NCBI RefSeq assembly: GCF_003318255.1
Contig: NZ_QOCF01000014.1
Coordinates: forward strand, 186,001 to 250,000
Direction of reading: 5' to 3'
Source: Ruegeria sp. A3M17
Lineage (GTDB): Bacteria; Pseudomonadota; Alphaproteobacteria; Rhodobacterales; Rhodobacteraceae
Length of the DNA: 64,000 nt
Part shown: positions 51,671 through 61,196 of the stretch, piece by piece
How the letters are laid out: each line of letters starts with the position of its first letter
Position numbering within the stretch: position 1 is the stretch's first letter
Program-made: the position numbers and the translations under genes
Notes under the pieces: generated by a model
Told to the model about the DNA's origin: nothing
The model's input: only the letters and a program-made list of their open reading frames with translations
Database searches by the model: none

Positions 51671-52483
51671 TTACGGTGCCATCAAGTCCTTAATGCCGTC
51701 TATGAACATCGCATCGTCCTGGGCCTTTCGTCTATCGAGAAGCGTTTCAGCATCCGGGCCAGCTCGGAAACGCAGGCGATTTCCCGTTTCATTGGCTGCT
51801 TTCCAAATCACGTCGGCCGCGGCTTCGGGTGCGGACGGTTTTGACGCCAGTTTACCAAACAAGCGATCCATGGCTTCGGCCGTCGGCGTATAGTCCTTAA
51901 GGCTGTCGTCCATAGCAAAATCAAACGAACTGCCTCCGAAGTTTGTATTGATCATGCCCGGTTCGACAATACGAACACAGATGCCGAGCGGCTCAAGCTC
52001 GTAGTGAAGCGCTTCGGACAAGCCTTCGACGGCGAACTTTGTGCCATGATAAAGTGTGCCAAGCGGGAACGCGATCTGCCCCCCGATGGATGAGATATTG
52101 ATAATAGTGCCTGCGTGGATTGCGCGCATATGAGGCAAAACGGCTTTTGTGACTTCCAAAAGGCCGATTACATTGGTGTCGAACTGCCGCCGGATGCGAT
52201 CCATCGGGAACGCCTCAAGCGGGCCGTAGGCACCGTAGCCCGCGTTGTTGAGAAGGACATCGATCTTACCAAAACGGTCAATGCTTTCTGCAACAGATGA
52301 AGCAATTGACCCCGCATCTGTTACGTCGAGCCGCGACAGGTGAACATTGTCGAGCTTGCCTAGTTCGGCGCTGCCAGAAGGATCGCGCATTGTGGCGACC
52401 ACATTCCAACCGTTTGCCTGAAATTGTCTGGCGGTTGCCGCCCCGATGCCAGACGAGGCACCGGTGATCAGAATTGTATTCAT
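51671..52483 (-). CDS. Short-chain dehydrogenase/reductase
   Basis: 270 residues from the ATG at 52483 (AGGG upstream); the open frame continues to 52555 without a site. TGASSGIG, NNAGYG, ISSIGG and YHGTKFA are the SDR cofactor and catalytic motifs (Ser-Tyr-Lys). The ATMRDP sequence after the second strand carries Arg, pointing to NADPH. First gene of the SDR pair and divergent from the AraC regulator 147 bp away, which likely controls it. Confidence 0.87.
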   Translation of the reverse strand: MNTILITGASSGIGAATARQFQANGWNVVATMRDPSGSAELGKLDNVHLSRLDVTDAGSIASSVAESIDRFGKIDVLLNNAGYGAYGPLEAFPMDRIRRQFDTNVIGLLEVTKAVLPHMRAIHAGTIINISSIGGQIAFPLGTLYHGTKFAVEGLSEALHYELEPLGICVRIVEPGMINTNFGGSSFDFAMDDSLKDYTPTAEAMDRLFGKLASKPSAPEAAADVIWKAANETGNRLRFRAGPDAETLLDRRKAQDDAMFIDGIKDLMAP

Positions 52484-52629
52484 GTCATAGCCCTTTTCGA
52501 CCTGATCGAAACACAATACTTTAAAGGAGCGCGTTAATCTTTCTGAATTATCCATACTTCTTTCACGATCCTCCAGAATTTTTGGTTTTTAGATATAACT
52601 GAATATCCGACTGTGGTATCCGTCGCCAC

Positions 52630-53538
52630 ATGGCACAGGCAACGAACATGACCAGTCAGACGTTATTGTCACATGTGGCCTCAATCCTGGACGCTGCTGG
52701 TGTGAAACGGGGCGCAATTTACGATGAGCACGCCAACACACACTTGTTGCGGCATGAAGTGACAACTAATCTGGATGCAACAGTCTATCGCCCGCTTTTT
52801 TGCCTGACCCTGCAAGGCGCGAAGGAAGTTGGAACCAGTGCTAAACTACTCAATGTGCGCGCCGGTCAGTCTCTGATCGTGAGCCATGCCTTGCCGGTTG
52901 TTTCTCGGATTACGGAAGCATCGCCTGATCGGCCTTATATCGCGCTGGTCTTTCCGCTAGACCTTGATCTGCTGCGGTCTTTGGCACCCGCCGTGATGCC
53001 AACCTTTGATAAAGCTGCGTCAGATCCGTTTTCCATTTTCCGACGCGACATGGATGAAGGCTTGGAAGATACACTGTTGCGATACTTTGTGCAGTGCAAA
53101 GAAAAGAACACGCGTCATTTGTTGGCCCCGATCACGGCCCGTGAGATCCATGCCCGACTATTGATCGGACGTCACGCTGATGTCCTTCTAAGGCTTCTTT
53201 GGCACGAGAGCGCAGCCAGTCGTATTCACGAGGCGACCCGTGAAATTCAAAGCAACTTGTCGGAGACAATTGTAGTCGGCGATCTGGCACAGCGTATCGG
53301 TATGAGTAGCTCCGCTTTCTTCGAACAGTTCAAAGCAATAACCGGGACGTCACCATTGCAATACCAGAAGGACTTACGTTTGCTTCGGGCGCGGGATGCG
53401 CTTCGGACTACAAAGGCGAAAGTGTCAGAGATTGCGTTGCGGGTTGGGTATGAAAGTTCGGCGCAGTTTTCCCGAGAATACTCTCGAAAATTCGGCAAAT
53501 CGCCGCGACAGGACCGCAACATAGCACCTGTCGAGTAA
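52630..53538 (+). CDS. AraC-family transcriptional regulator (AraC_N type)
   Basis: 302 residues. The N-terminal half fits the AraC_N cupin-like effector domain (YRPLFCLTLQGAKEV, GQSLIVSHALPVVSRI). The C-terminal double helix-turn-helix is VVGDLAQRIGMSSSAFFEQFKAITG and VSEIALRVGYESSAQFSREYSRKFGKSPRQ. Divergent from two SDR genes; such pairs are common and suggest that it activates them in response to an unknown small molecule. Confidence 0.87.
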   Translation: MAQATNMTSQTLLSHVASILDAAGVKRGAIYDEHANTHLLRHEVTTNLDATVYRPLFCLTLQGAKEVGTSAKLLNVRAGQSLIVSHALPVVSRITEASPDRPYIALVFPLDLDLLRSLAPAVMPTFDKAASDPFSIFRRDMDEGLEDTLLRYFVQCKEKNTRHLLAPITAREIHARLLIGRHADVLLRLLWHESAASRIHEATREIQSNLSETIVVGDLAQRIGMSSSAFFEQFKAITGTSPLQYQKDLRLLRARDALRTTKAKVSEIALRVGYESSAQFSREYSRKFGKSPRQDRNIAPVE

Positions 53539-53761
53539 ACGCAAAATATTGCAGACCCGACCCCACGCTGACATCCGGCAGCCAACCGAAGCGCAGAGGC
53601 CGTAACCCGCTTTTTGGACATTCGCATCTGGTACAAAATCGCGGCGTCAGCGAATTCACGATTTACGGCCGAAGCGGTCAACGGTTGACACAATTCTGGC
53701 GGAAAGATTTGTGCAAACCTAATGCAGTTTGAAACAGGTTGCGAGATTGAGGGAAGCCGTA

Positions 53762-54385
53762 ATGCACAGGTTAGTGTTTGTGTTCGTAATGATGGTTTGC
53801 GCTTCATCATCTTCGGCGCAATCAGTGGTAGGGTCTTTCGAAAAAGAGGGAGTGAGTATCTCTCTTCTATTCGATGGTCGCTGGGGCGTCGTTGATAAGG
53901 GTGAAATTGAATGCGGAGACATGCCACACCTTTATGTTTGCATTGAGCAAGCAACGAAATTCTCGGAAGTAGAAAAACTTGCACCACTAGACGTTGACCT
54001 AAGAGGACATGCATTTGCAGATGCGGGTGTCTTTGCCGGGCGAACTTGGGGAGCAAGCTCGGGCAACCATATTGAAATTGCAAGAAGGTTTGCCGGGGAA
54101 TTGTCTTCAGGATACAAAGTTCCAACTGACCACGTTAGACTACTTTCCACTGAAACTGGCACCGTTGGAAACTCTCTATTTTTTCGTTTCGAATTTCTCA
54201 GTGATTTGGAAAATGGGCCGCTTTGGTCAACCATAACGCGGATCAAAAATGGAAGTCGAACCGTGGACGTTGGTACCCATGTTTTCGGTGAGATTTGGAC
54301 AATAAGCCCTGAGATGCTCGCCGTTCGTAAGGATTTTCACAATCGTCTGATAAAGAACTTACCACAAGGTTGGGTGAATGAGTGA
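53762..54385 (+). CDS. Secreted protein of unknown function
   Basis: 207 residues from the ATG at 53762 (GAGGGA upstream); an in-frame start at 53729 would precede the signal peptide. HRLVFVFVMMVCASSSSAQS is a cleavable signal sequence. The mature part is about 190 residues, mixed alpha/beta, with two Cys (ECGDMPHLYVC). No family recognised. Codon use is A+T-richer than in neighbouring genes, hinting at acquisition. The preceding 190 bp hold a possible intergenic repeat relic. Confidence 0.55.
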   Translation: MHRLVFVFVMMVCASSSSAQSVVGSFEKEGVSISLLFDGRWGVVDKGEIECGDMPHLYVCIEQATKFSEVEKLAPLDVDLRGHAFADAGVFAGRTWGASSGNHIEIARRFAGELSSGYKVPTDHVRLLSTETGTVGNSLFFRFEFLSDLENGPLWSTITRIKNGSRTVDVGTHVFGEIWTISPEMLAVRKDFHNRLIKNLPQGWVNE

Positions 54386-54453
54386 AACGCTATCAAAACG
54401 TAAACTAAGACTCGATATCATTGATATGAGGTGACAGATCTGCGGGTTTAGAA

Positions 54454-54481
54454 TTGGCAGCACTGGGCTCGTTGCTGCCAA
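54454..54481. other. Stem-loop in the 54386-54673 gap
   Basis: TTGGCAGCA and TGCTGCCAA form a perfect 9-bp stem with a 10-base loop. No U-tract. The rest of this 288-bp gap shows nothing else. Confidence 0.4.
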
Positions 54482-54673
54482 TCGGTGGTGCAGCGATAGC
54501 TCTCTATTTTAAGGAATCCTGCCGTTGTTCGCGGCCCCATCCTGCCGTTCTTGCCTTGTGCAACATGTTAGGAACAGGAATGCCCAGTTCGCGAAAATCA
54601 ATTTAACCTGACCCCATCCGTAGATGCCTGCCCGATCTAGAACGGCCCCGAAAGCCGAAGAAAAATCTCATCT

Positions 54674-56032
54674 TTACCCGTTTGGCTTCCAACCGGCTCG
54701 TTTCATAGCGGCGCCAAGTTCTTCACCGTATTTTGGATTTTCGAACAAACTTTGAAACAATAGATCCACGCGACTGTCGGGCCACTCACGCGAGAGTTTT
54801 TCCGAAAGGGATTTTGCTTTGCTTTCGTTCCCCAACATCTGATGTGCCGCCATCAGGTAAGCAACAGAAACAGGGCCGACAGGTCCGCCTTTTTCAGTCA
54901 CCTGTTCAAAGGCTGAAACTGCGCCTTCGAAATCCTTCAGATGGAATTTTGCAGACCCCATGGCGTTTTGAAACACATAACCCCGGTCCAGAACGACTTT
55001 CGACAGCGCCTCTTCACTGATTTCTACAACTTGTTCGAACGAACCCGAATAGAGCAGGATCAACGAGACGAATTCTAACACATGTACGTCGATTGGTGCC
55101 AACCGTTGTGCTCTGTAAGAAAACTCCACAGCTTCTGGCCAGTTTCCTTTGGTAAACTCAACCCAGGCCTTTGCGGACTGGCTCCACCCCGATTCAGGTG
55201 CCAGTTCAATCGCTCTGCTGGCCTGCGTGTCAGCATAACTCAACATGTCACGGGACAGATCGGTATCTGAAGTTAACAAGGAAATAGTTGATGCAACCTG
55301 GGCGGCCCCTGCATGACCTCCAAAATAGCTGTCGTCGCTTTCGATTGCTGCTTTGAATATGGTCAGGGCCGCGTTCAGTCTCGCGAGCTCCAGCGCCGGA
55401 AAGATCAGATCGCGACCTGAATTGGCCAGATTTACAGCTTGAAGTCGCATCGGCGAAGCATCGAAAATGGCACCGCGCTCATCGCGGCTCAGGCTGTCGA
55501 TTGGCAAACTGGCCGGAACCTTTTCCTTCGTCGACACCAAGGCGAATACGGTCGCAAAGCAGACAAGTACGAAAATCCCCGCAATCCCGATGAAAAGGCG
55601 AGGCCAAGTACGCGATTTATTTTGGCGTTCACGTAACTTGGTCTGAGACCTCTCGAGCGGCCTGATCGATATTTGCGGTGCATACCCGCCCTTCGGCAAA
55701 TCGAACACGGTGCCCTCGTCACGGCCATCTTCGACATAATATTCGGCCAGCTTGCGACGCAGGCGACCAGCGTCCACCCGCACCACGTTTTCGCGGCGCG
55801 CCATCTCGGCCACTGTCCCACCATAGACATCCATGGCGATGGTCTTGGCGCGAATTTCATCGGCCCGACCGTTGAGCGATTCTTCGACCACATAGACAAG
55901 AAAGTCCTGCAATCGCTGTGATCCCGCGAAAGTCGAGGATCTGACAAGCCGCTGAAGTGCGGCCCGCACATCCTTAGTGTCAGGCGCAGCACCCTCATTC
56001 AGAGGAGGTGACTTGTCTCTGAATACTTCCAT
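54674..56032 (-). CDS. Membrane-anchored transcriptional regulator with TPR-like C-terminus
   Basis: 452 residues. The N-terminal 125 residues (SSTFAGSQRLQDFLVYVVEESLNGRADEIRAKTIAMDVYG, then NVVRVDAGRLRRKLAEYY and DLPKGGYAPQI) form a winged-helix-type module typical of a CadC-like family. One transmembrane helix follows (LFIGIAGIFVLVCFATVFALV). The periplasmic part is a series of helical pairs resembling TPR repeats (RAIELAPESGWSQSAKAWVEFTKGNWPEAVEFSYRAQRLAP). It probably senses an envelope signal and acts directly on DNA. Divergent from the sulfatase-2 operon, which is the likely target. Confidence 0.75.
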   Translation of the reverse strand: MEVFRDKSPPLNEGAAPDTKDVRAALQRLVRSSTFAGSQRLQDFLVYVVEESLNGRADEIRAKTIAMDVYGGTVAEMARRENVVRVDAGRLRRKLAEYYVEDGRDEGTVFDLPKGGYAPQISIRPLERSQTKLRERQNKSRTWPRLFIGIAGIFVLVCFATVFALVSTKEKVPASLPIDSLSRDERGAIFDASPMRLQAVNLANSGRDLIFPALELARLNAALTIFKAAIESDDSYFGGHAGAAQVASTISLLTSDTDLSRDMLSYADTQASRAIELAPESGWSQSAKAWVEFTKGNWPEAVEFSYRAQRLAPIDVHVLEFVSLILLYSGSFEQVVEISEEALSKVVLDRGYVFQNAMGSAKFHLKDFEGAVSAFEQVTEKGGPVGPVSVAYLMAAHQMLGNESKAKSLSEKLSREWPDSRVDLLFQSLFENPKYGEELGAAMKRAGWKPNG

Positions 56033-56150
56033 ATTTTCAGCGAGTTACATCCATGAGTACACCGTATTATGCCCCTATATACCTATTGTTAAAAGTGAAT
56101 TCGTCCAACACTCCATTATATCTGCTGATCCATCGAACGAGACATCGAAA

Positions 56151-56393
56151 TTGAAAGGCCTCGAACTTGATACGCTGTTTCCCGACCACCAGGCCGCAAT
56201 TGCGGACCTACGGCGCGTGGACACTGTGTTCGATGAGATCTGCCGGGACTACCAGCTTCTTAGCGATGAGTATCTCTCGATGAGTACCGAGCCGGGAAGC
56301 CAGTCGTACCAGTTTGAATGCGACATCCGCGAAACCTTGGATGGTCTTCGGGATGAAATCGCCCAGTCGCTGCGACGCGCAGGAAAGCTGTAA
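56151..56393 (+). CDS. Small helical protein, YdcH (DUF465)-like
   Basis: About 80 residues if the TTG at 56151 is the start; there is no in-frame ATG nearby and no strong ribosome site, so the start is uncertain. The sequence LELDTLFPDHQAAIADLRRVDTVFDEICRDYQLLSDEY is a helical hairpin of the YdcH type, extended by a second helix (CDIRETLDGLRDEIAQSLRRAG). It ends 24 bp before the sulfatase gene in the same direction and is probably co-transcribed. Role unknown. Confidence 0.5.
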   Translation: MKGLELDTLFPDHQAAIADLRRVDTVFDEICRDYQLLSDEYLSMSTEPGSQSYQFECDIRETLDGLRDEIAQSLRRAGKL

Positions 56394-56417
56394 TTCGAAA
56401 ATGGGGAAGGGATACCA

Positions 56418-58058
56418 ATGAGATCGATATTGAAACAGACCTCGGTTATGGTGCTGATGGCTGGTGCGGGCTTTGCTCAGGATGCGCCTATCATTCATGA
56501 TGGAGAGTTCCAGTTTCTCCGCGCGCAATTTGGCGAACAATGGGACGCTCAGGATACCGAAATTGAAGCGAAGCTTTCCGATATCCGTGGCGCCAATGGC
56601 GGCAAGCCACCAAATATTCTTTACATTCTGATTGACGATGTCAGCTTTGGTCAGATGGGCAACCGAACGATGAACTATGTCACCGGTTTCGACACGCCCA
56701 ACATCAACGATTTTGCCACTGAAGGTATGTCCTTGATGAGGATGTATACCGAGCCATCCTGCACACCAACACGAACAGCGATGTTAACCGGTCGTCATCC
56801 GGCGCGCGCGGGTGTGGAAGAGGTCAAGGTTGCACTGGTCGGTGAAGGTCTTGCGGCTGAAGAAGTCACGATTGCCGAAATCCTGAAGGAAGAAGGGTAC
56901 AACACAGCGCATGTCGGGAAATGGCATCAAGGCGATATTGAACAATCCTACCCGCACAATCAGGGGTTTGACTGGGCGGCCTTTCCATTGCACCAGCAGG
57001 TTCAACTGAGTCTGATGACACGTGACGCAATGGTCGCCAACAACATGCTTGGCTACCATGCGTCGGGTCAGTCCAACCAGTTTCAATTGGACCAGAGGTT
57101 CAAACCTTACGGTCTGGTAACTGGCGTTGAAGGTGAAGCCGGTGGTCTTGCCCGCGAAGTCGATATGGCACCGGGCGAGGAATGGACGCAGGCAAAATAC
57201 GAGGAAATGAACCTGCGCTATCAGCGTCAGGCATTGGAGCAGCTGGAGAATCTGGCTTCGCAGGACGACCCGTTTTTCATGCAGTACTGGCCGCTCTACC
57301 CGCTGAACTTTGCCTATCCTGATGAGGCCGTTTCCCGCAATGGCGGCTTCCATGCCGACAAGTTGCAGATCCTGGACGGTTGGATCGGCGAGGTGCTGGC
57401 CAAGCTGGATGAAACCGGCAAGGCAGATAATACCATCGTCATGATCATGGCTGACAATGGCTTGATGTATCACTACGAGGGGACATCTGGCCTGAACCAG
57501 CTGATTTATCGCGGCGGCAAAACGCAGCACCTGGAAGGTGGCGTGCGTACCGATGCCTTCATCCGGTGGCCTGGCGCAATCGAGCCGGGAAGCGCAGCTG
57601 GCGATATTGTGCATGTCTCAGACCTGTTCACTACTTTTGCCCGGATCGCAGGTGCGACCGACCGCATTCCGCGCGACCGTGTAATTGACGGGATCGACCA
57701 GACCGCACTGCTGCTTGAAGGCGAAGGAAACTCGCGCCGCGACTACGTCTATGTGTACGAAGGACCGGTCTTGCGCTCGGTGGTCAAGCAGGAGTTTAAA
57801 ATGCACCTGCCTGCCCCCGGCCAGCCGGGCGCGGCGGCACCTGTTTTTAATGTCTACCGCGACCCGCGTGAAGAACATCCCCTTGTCGGGTACTCCCTAT
57901 GGTCTGGGGCGTCTTTTCAGGACATGGTCAAGCGCCATCAGAAAACCATTGCCAAACACCCGCATCTGCCACTTGGAAAGGGTGTTCCCTATGAAGGAAT
58001 CGAGAACCTTCGCCCTGAAAGCGAGCTGACCAGAGAAGTCTTTTCAAGCTGGCAATAA
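56418..58058 (+). CDS. Secreted sulfatase (arylsulfatase family), copy 2
   Basis: 546 residues with a short signal peptide (SVMVLMAGAGFAQD), exported. Catalytic features match copy 1 position by position: DD at 73-74 (LIDDVSFGQMG), formylglycine Cys115 in TEPSCTPTRTAMLTGRHP, HVGKWHQGD, MADNGL. Note that copy 1 has GDNGH where this one has ADNGL, so metal or substrate contacts may differ. It shares the N-terminal extension with copy 1 but is diverged throughout, as expected for different sulfate esters. GGGAAGGGAT precedes the ATG. Substrate unknown; the FGE-type maturase lies elsewhere. Confidence 0.9.
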   Translation: MRSILKQTSVMVLMAGAGFAQDAPIIHDGEFQFLRAQFGEQWDAQDTEIEAKLSDIRGANGGKPPNILYILIDDVSFGQMGNRTMNYVTGFDTPNINDFATEGMSLMRMYTEPSCTPTRTAMLTGRHPARAGVEEVKVALVGEGLAAEEVTIAEILKEEGYNTAHVGKWHQGDIEQSYPHNQGFDWAAFPLHQQVQLSLMTRDAMVANNMLGYHASGQSNQFQLDQRFKPYGLVTGVEGEAGGLAREVDMAPGEEWTQAKYEEMNLRYQRQALEQLENLASQDDPFFMQYWPLYPLNFAYPDEAVSRNGGFHADKLQILDGWIGEVLAKLDETGKADNTIVMIMADNGLMYHYEGTSGLNQLIYRGGKTQHLEGGVRTDAFIRWPGAIEPGSAAGDIVHVSDLFTTFARIAGATDRIPRDRVIDGIDQTALLLEGEGNSRRDYVYVYEGPVLRSVVKQEFKMHLPAPGQPGAAAPVFNVYRDPREEHPLVGYSLWSGASFQDMVKRHQKTIAKHPHLPLGKGVPYEGIENLRPESELTREVFSSWQ

Positions 58059-58064
58059 CAAATT

Positions 58065-58094
58065 TGGGACGGTGGTAGCAAAGCCACCGTCCCA
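58065..58094 (+). other. Stem-loop after sulfatase 2
   Basis: TGGGACGGTGG and CCACCGTCCCA form a perfect 11-bp stem with an 8-base loop directly after the stop codon. With no U-tract it may be a partial terminator or 3' stabiliser before the next gene. Confidence 0.55.
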
Positions 58095-58124
58095 CCAATC
58101 GCACGAATTCTTTTCAGGTACACG

Positions 58125-58871
58125 ATGGCCCGCCATTTCACTATCCAATCATTACTGACGCCCTCGTTGCTGATGGCGGGTATCGCTGCCGGAGCGGAGG
58201 AAAATGCGTCAAACCCACTGGCTGCGGTCAACAACACGGACATTCGCTATCAGTATTTTGATCTGGAAGGTGGAGCAGACCGTCAGGATGCTTTCATAGA
58301 TGGCGCATATATGTTGCGCCCCGATCTGAAGCTGAAATATGAGCTCCACTACAATTCGACAAATTTGACTGGTGCACGGTTCAGCGGGTTTGAAAAAACC
58401 AGCTTCAAAATGATCTACTTCCCGTCGCAGAAACCCCTGAATGACACCTGGACCGTCAAATCCGCGCTTGGGTTGGAATGAATCCTTGATTTTGGCGACC
58501 CCGATGAAGGCATTGGCACCGGGTCGGATCAGATCGCTCCGTTTGGTGGCTTTGCCTTTGCCAACACAAACACCGGGCTGACGCTGATCCCTTTGGTCCA
58601 GCATTTCGCATCGTATAATGGCCCGACCGATGTCAGCCAAACCGCTATGCGCTTGATTGCGCTTCAACTGTTTGGCGATAGGTATTGGGCCAAGGCAGAT
58701 ATCAAAGCGCCCTATGATTGGGAAAACGACGCCTGGCCCGCGACCGCTGAGCTTCAGATTGGCAAAAATCTCAGCCCCGGAATTGCCCTGTATGCAGATG
58801 TGCTGATCGGGATCGGTACTGATCGCCCTTATGACCAAGGCGCTGGAATCGGTCTCAGATTCAACTACTAA
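58125..58871 (+). pseudogene. Outer-membrane-like protein gene interrupted by an in-frame TGA
   Basis: The frame runs from the ATG at 58125 (with AGG upstream and a signal peptide ending AAGAEEN) to a TAA at 58869-58871, about 248 codons, but contains one TGA at 58479-58481. Sequence on both sides is coherent beta-barrel-like protein: DIRYQYFDLEGG and YELHYNST before, FGGFAFANTNTGLTLIPLVQHF and YDQGAGIGLRFNY after, ending in an aromatic residue. The TGA sits in GLE-stop-ILDFGD, where TGG (Trp) would fit. Either a recent nonsense mutation, a sequencing error or readthrough. Lies between sulfatase 2 and the beta-barrel gene, so part of that locus. Confidence 0.75.
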
Positions 58872-58897
58872 GTTCCAAGAACCCCAAGGACAAAGCT

Positions 58898-59713
58898 ATG
58901 TCTCACCTCTCACCACTCGGTGCAATGACGATTGCGACCGGCCTTCTAACGCTGCCGACACTTGCCTATGCTCAATCTCTGCCTGCACCGGATCAGGACG
59001 AAACTGGCTGGCGTCATGGTGCCGTGTTCTATCTGTTCACACCCTTAAGAACCACAGGGACATCGACGGTGGCTGGACAATCCGCTGACCTGGATCTGGA
59101 TCTCGGTGACGTGCTGGACGTGCTCGATTTCGCAGCGGCCGGACGGTATGAGGCATGGAATGGGGATTTTGGAATAATCGTCGACGCGAACTACGTTGGC
59201 ATCGAACAAGATACCTCGCTGCCTGGCCCTTTGGGTTCCGATCTTAATGTCGATGTGCACCAAAAATGGTTTGGTATTCTAGGAGCTTACCGCATTGTAG
59301 AATCTGTGTACGGTGCCGATGGTCTGCGCTATACGATCGATCTCCAGGGTGGCGCTAGATACAACTCCATTTGTCAGGAAATCGACGTAACCACACCGGG
59401 TCCGGGAAATCCGCCCGTTTTGGGTGGTGATCAGAATTGGATCGAGTCCGTAATCGGCGCGCGCGGTATGTGGCGTCTGAATGAGCAATGGACCGGGATT
59501 GCTTCTTTGGAGTTTGGCGGTTTCGGCGCCGGTGGGAATGACCTTCAGATCGGTGTGAATATCGGATTCGATTACCAACCCTCGGAGAAAACGGCACTCA
59601 CATTTGGATACCGCTATTTCAGTGTCGACTACAGCGACACGCTAAGTTCCGGTGAATTCGCATATGACGTCGACCAACATGGCCCAAACTTTGGCATTAA
59701 ATACTTCTTCTAG
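58898..59713 (+). CDS. Outer-membrane beta-barrel protein, sulfatase-locus paralogue 2
   Basis: 271 residues with a signal peptide (AMTIATGLLTLPTLAYAQS) and a strand-rich mature part ending in Phe (FGIKYFF). It is the paralogue of the protein at 199-951, in an equivalent place next to a sulfatase. Alternating pattern, ALTFGYRYFSVDYSD and a terminal aromatic residue point to an outer-membrane barrel of about eight to ten strands. Possible roles: passage or capture of the sulfated substrate. AAGGAC precedes the ATG. Confidence 0.75.
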   Translation: MSHLSPLGAMTIATGLLTLPTLAYAQSLPAPDQDETGWRHGAVFYLFTPLRTTGTSTVAGQSADLDLDLGDVLDVLDFAAAGRYEAWNGDFGIIVDANYVGIEQDTSLPGPLGSDLNVDVHQKWFGILGAYRIVESVYGADGLRYTIDLQGGARYNSICQEIDVTTPGPGNPPVLGGDQNWIESVIGARGMWRLNEQWTGIASLEFGGFGAGGNDLQIGVNIGFDYQPSEKTALTFGYRYFSVDYSDTLSSGEFAYDVDQHGPNFGIKYFF

Positions 59714-59783
59714 GTGTATGGGTGCTGCTCGTCAGCTCACCAAAGGTATGTTGGCTGTTCGGTGATCACGACTAAAAAAAGCA

Positions 59784-60629
59784 TCATCCAGCCAGAACAT
59801 TGGCCAAGCGTTCAACCAACGCTCGTTGTACAACTGCAAACCTTGGCGTGTTTGCTATCTCGTCCAACGTCGCGACCCAGAGCGGAACCTCGAGTTCGGG
59901 GATCACGTCATGCGACCTGTGAAGTCGAGGATCCGCGTCGCCAAAAAATGAAGGCAAGATCGTTTTGCCGACTCCCGAAGCGGCCATCTGCTGTAGCACC
60001 AAAAAGCTATCTGCACCGTTGGTCATTTCGTCGGCACTCACATTTTCTGCCAGCCATTTAGCAGGGAGTGAACGGCTTAACGCCCCATCAAGCCTCATCC
60101 ACTTGCGATTGGGGGAACCATCGTCAAAGACTCCGAATGACAGCATTCCTGCCTGTTGCCCAATTAACCCTTCACCCAGCTTTACCGATGGGCGCACAGC
60201 AATGTCCGCAGTCAGCCGGGATAGATCATGGTGGCTGTTTCCGCTCAACAAAGTCAGTTTCAAGCCCGGGTAAAGATGTGAGATCTCGTTTAGTATTGTT
60301 GGGAGAACAATCTGACAAAGACTATCTGTGGATGTCATGCGTACGTGGCCCACAGGGGATCGATTTGCACCGACAATGGCCCGCTCCACCGAAAGTACCG
60401 CGTCTTCGACACTTTCCATAGCCGATAAGATAGCACCGGCTTCAGGGAGAACGGAATATCCTGATGGGCCCTTCTGAAAAACCATGCAGCCATTTTGCTC
60501 TTCAAATGCAGCAACTCTACGAAGGACCGTGGCATGCGTGACACCCAATGCCGCGGCAGCTGCATTCAATGAACCGTGTTTGCTTACGGCAAGCGCGTAG
60601 CGAATGTTATCCCAATTCTCGTTGTTCAT
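59784..60629 (-). CDS. LysR-family transcriptional regulator
   Basis: 281 residues. Helix-turn-helix at NIRYALAVSKHGSLNAAAAALGVTHATVLRRVAAFEEQNG, slightly unusual in having RRVAAFEE where most have RQIRRLEE; effector domain from GHVRMTSTDSLCQIVLPTIL on. Divergent from the cytochrome c' gene (start 86 bp away) and probably its regulator. Ends 70 bp after the beta-barrel gene, convergent. Confidence 0.85.
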   Translation of the reverse strand: MNNENWDNIRYALAVSKHGSLNAAAAALGVTHATVLRRVAAFEEQNGCMVFQKGPSGYSVLPEAGAILSAMESVEDAVLSVERAIVGANRSPVGHVRMTSTDSLCQIVLPTILNEISHLYPGLKLTLLSGNSHHDLSRLTADIAVRPSVKLGEGLIGQQAGMLSFGVFDDGSPNRKWMRLDGALSRSLPAKWLAENVSADEMTNGADSFLVLQQMAASGVGKTILPSFFGDADPRLHRSHDVIPELEVPLWVATLDEIANTPRFAVVQRALVERLANVLAG

Positions 60630-60715
60630 ATATTAACAAGTGACGACGAATAACAAACAATTACAATAAATTTCGTTCAAGCTAACATTCGGCTTAGTGA
60701 ACAGGGAGGCACATC

Positions 60716-61183
60716 ATGATGAAGAAGTTCTCAATCTTCGCGGCAGGTCTATTGTCAGTTGTCGCTATTGGCGCAGCCATCGCCCATGAAAGCGAAAACC
60801 CGGCTGTGAAAGCTCGGACCTCGATCATGCAGCTCTATGCATTCAATCTTGGTACGCTTGGCGGCATGGCCAAAGGAGAGACGGAATACGATGCAGAGGC
60901 GGCAACACGGGCCGCGAATAACCTGGTCGTTCTAACGCAGATTGATCAATCTGCAATGTGGCTGGCTGGATCAGATAACGTATCTGACCCTTCCACACGT
61001 GCTCTGCCCGCAATCTGGGAAAACTTCCCGGACGTAGCTGCTAAGGGGCAGGCCATGGCTGACGCCGCTGTTGCGATGCAGGCTGCGGCAGGACAAGATG
61101 TTGAAGCCCTGAAGGGGGCAATGGGTAATCTGGGTGGAGCTTGCTCGGCATGTCACAAAGCTTACAGAGCACCGAAAGACTGA
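60716..61183 (+). CDS. Cytochrome c'
   Basis: 155 residues with a signal peptide (FSIFAAGLLSVVAIGAAIAHES), periplasmic. A four-helix bundle with the heme-binding CSACH at the C-terminus (GGACSACHKAYRAPKD), which is the cytochrome c' arrangement. Such proteins bind NO and help in nitrosative stress or denitrification. GGGAGG precedes the first of two adjacent ATGs. The diheme cytochrome gene follows at 13 bp. Confidence 0.9.
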   Translation: MMKKFSIFAAGLLSVVAIGAAIAHESENPAVKARTSIMQLYAFNLGTLGGMAKGETEYDAEAATRAANNLVVLTQIDQSAMWLAGSDNVSDPSTRALPAIWENFPDVAAKGQAMADAAVAMQAAAGQDVEALKGAMGNLGGACSACHKAYRAPKD

Positions 61184-61196
61184 CTGGTAGATAGTT

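Noticed and set aside
53539-53728. Possible further dispersed repeat between the AraC and secreted-protein genes
   Set aside because: The composition resembles other intergenic relics, but I could not align it to the repeat cores in this window.
58479-58481. TGA as a selenocysteine codon
   Set aside because: The protein is beta-barrel-like with no redox motif around the site, and Trp fits the context; a nonsense mutation or error is simpler.
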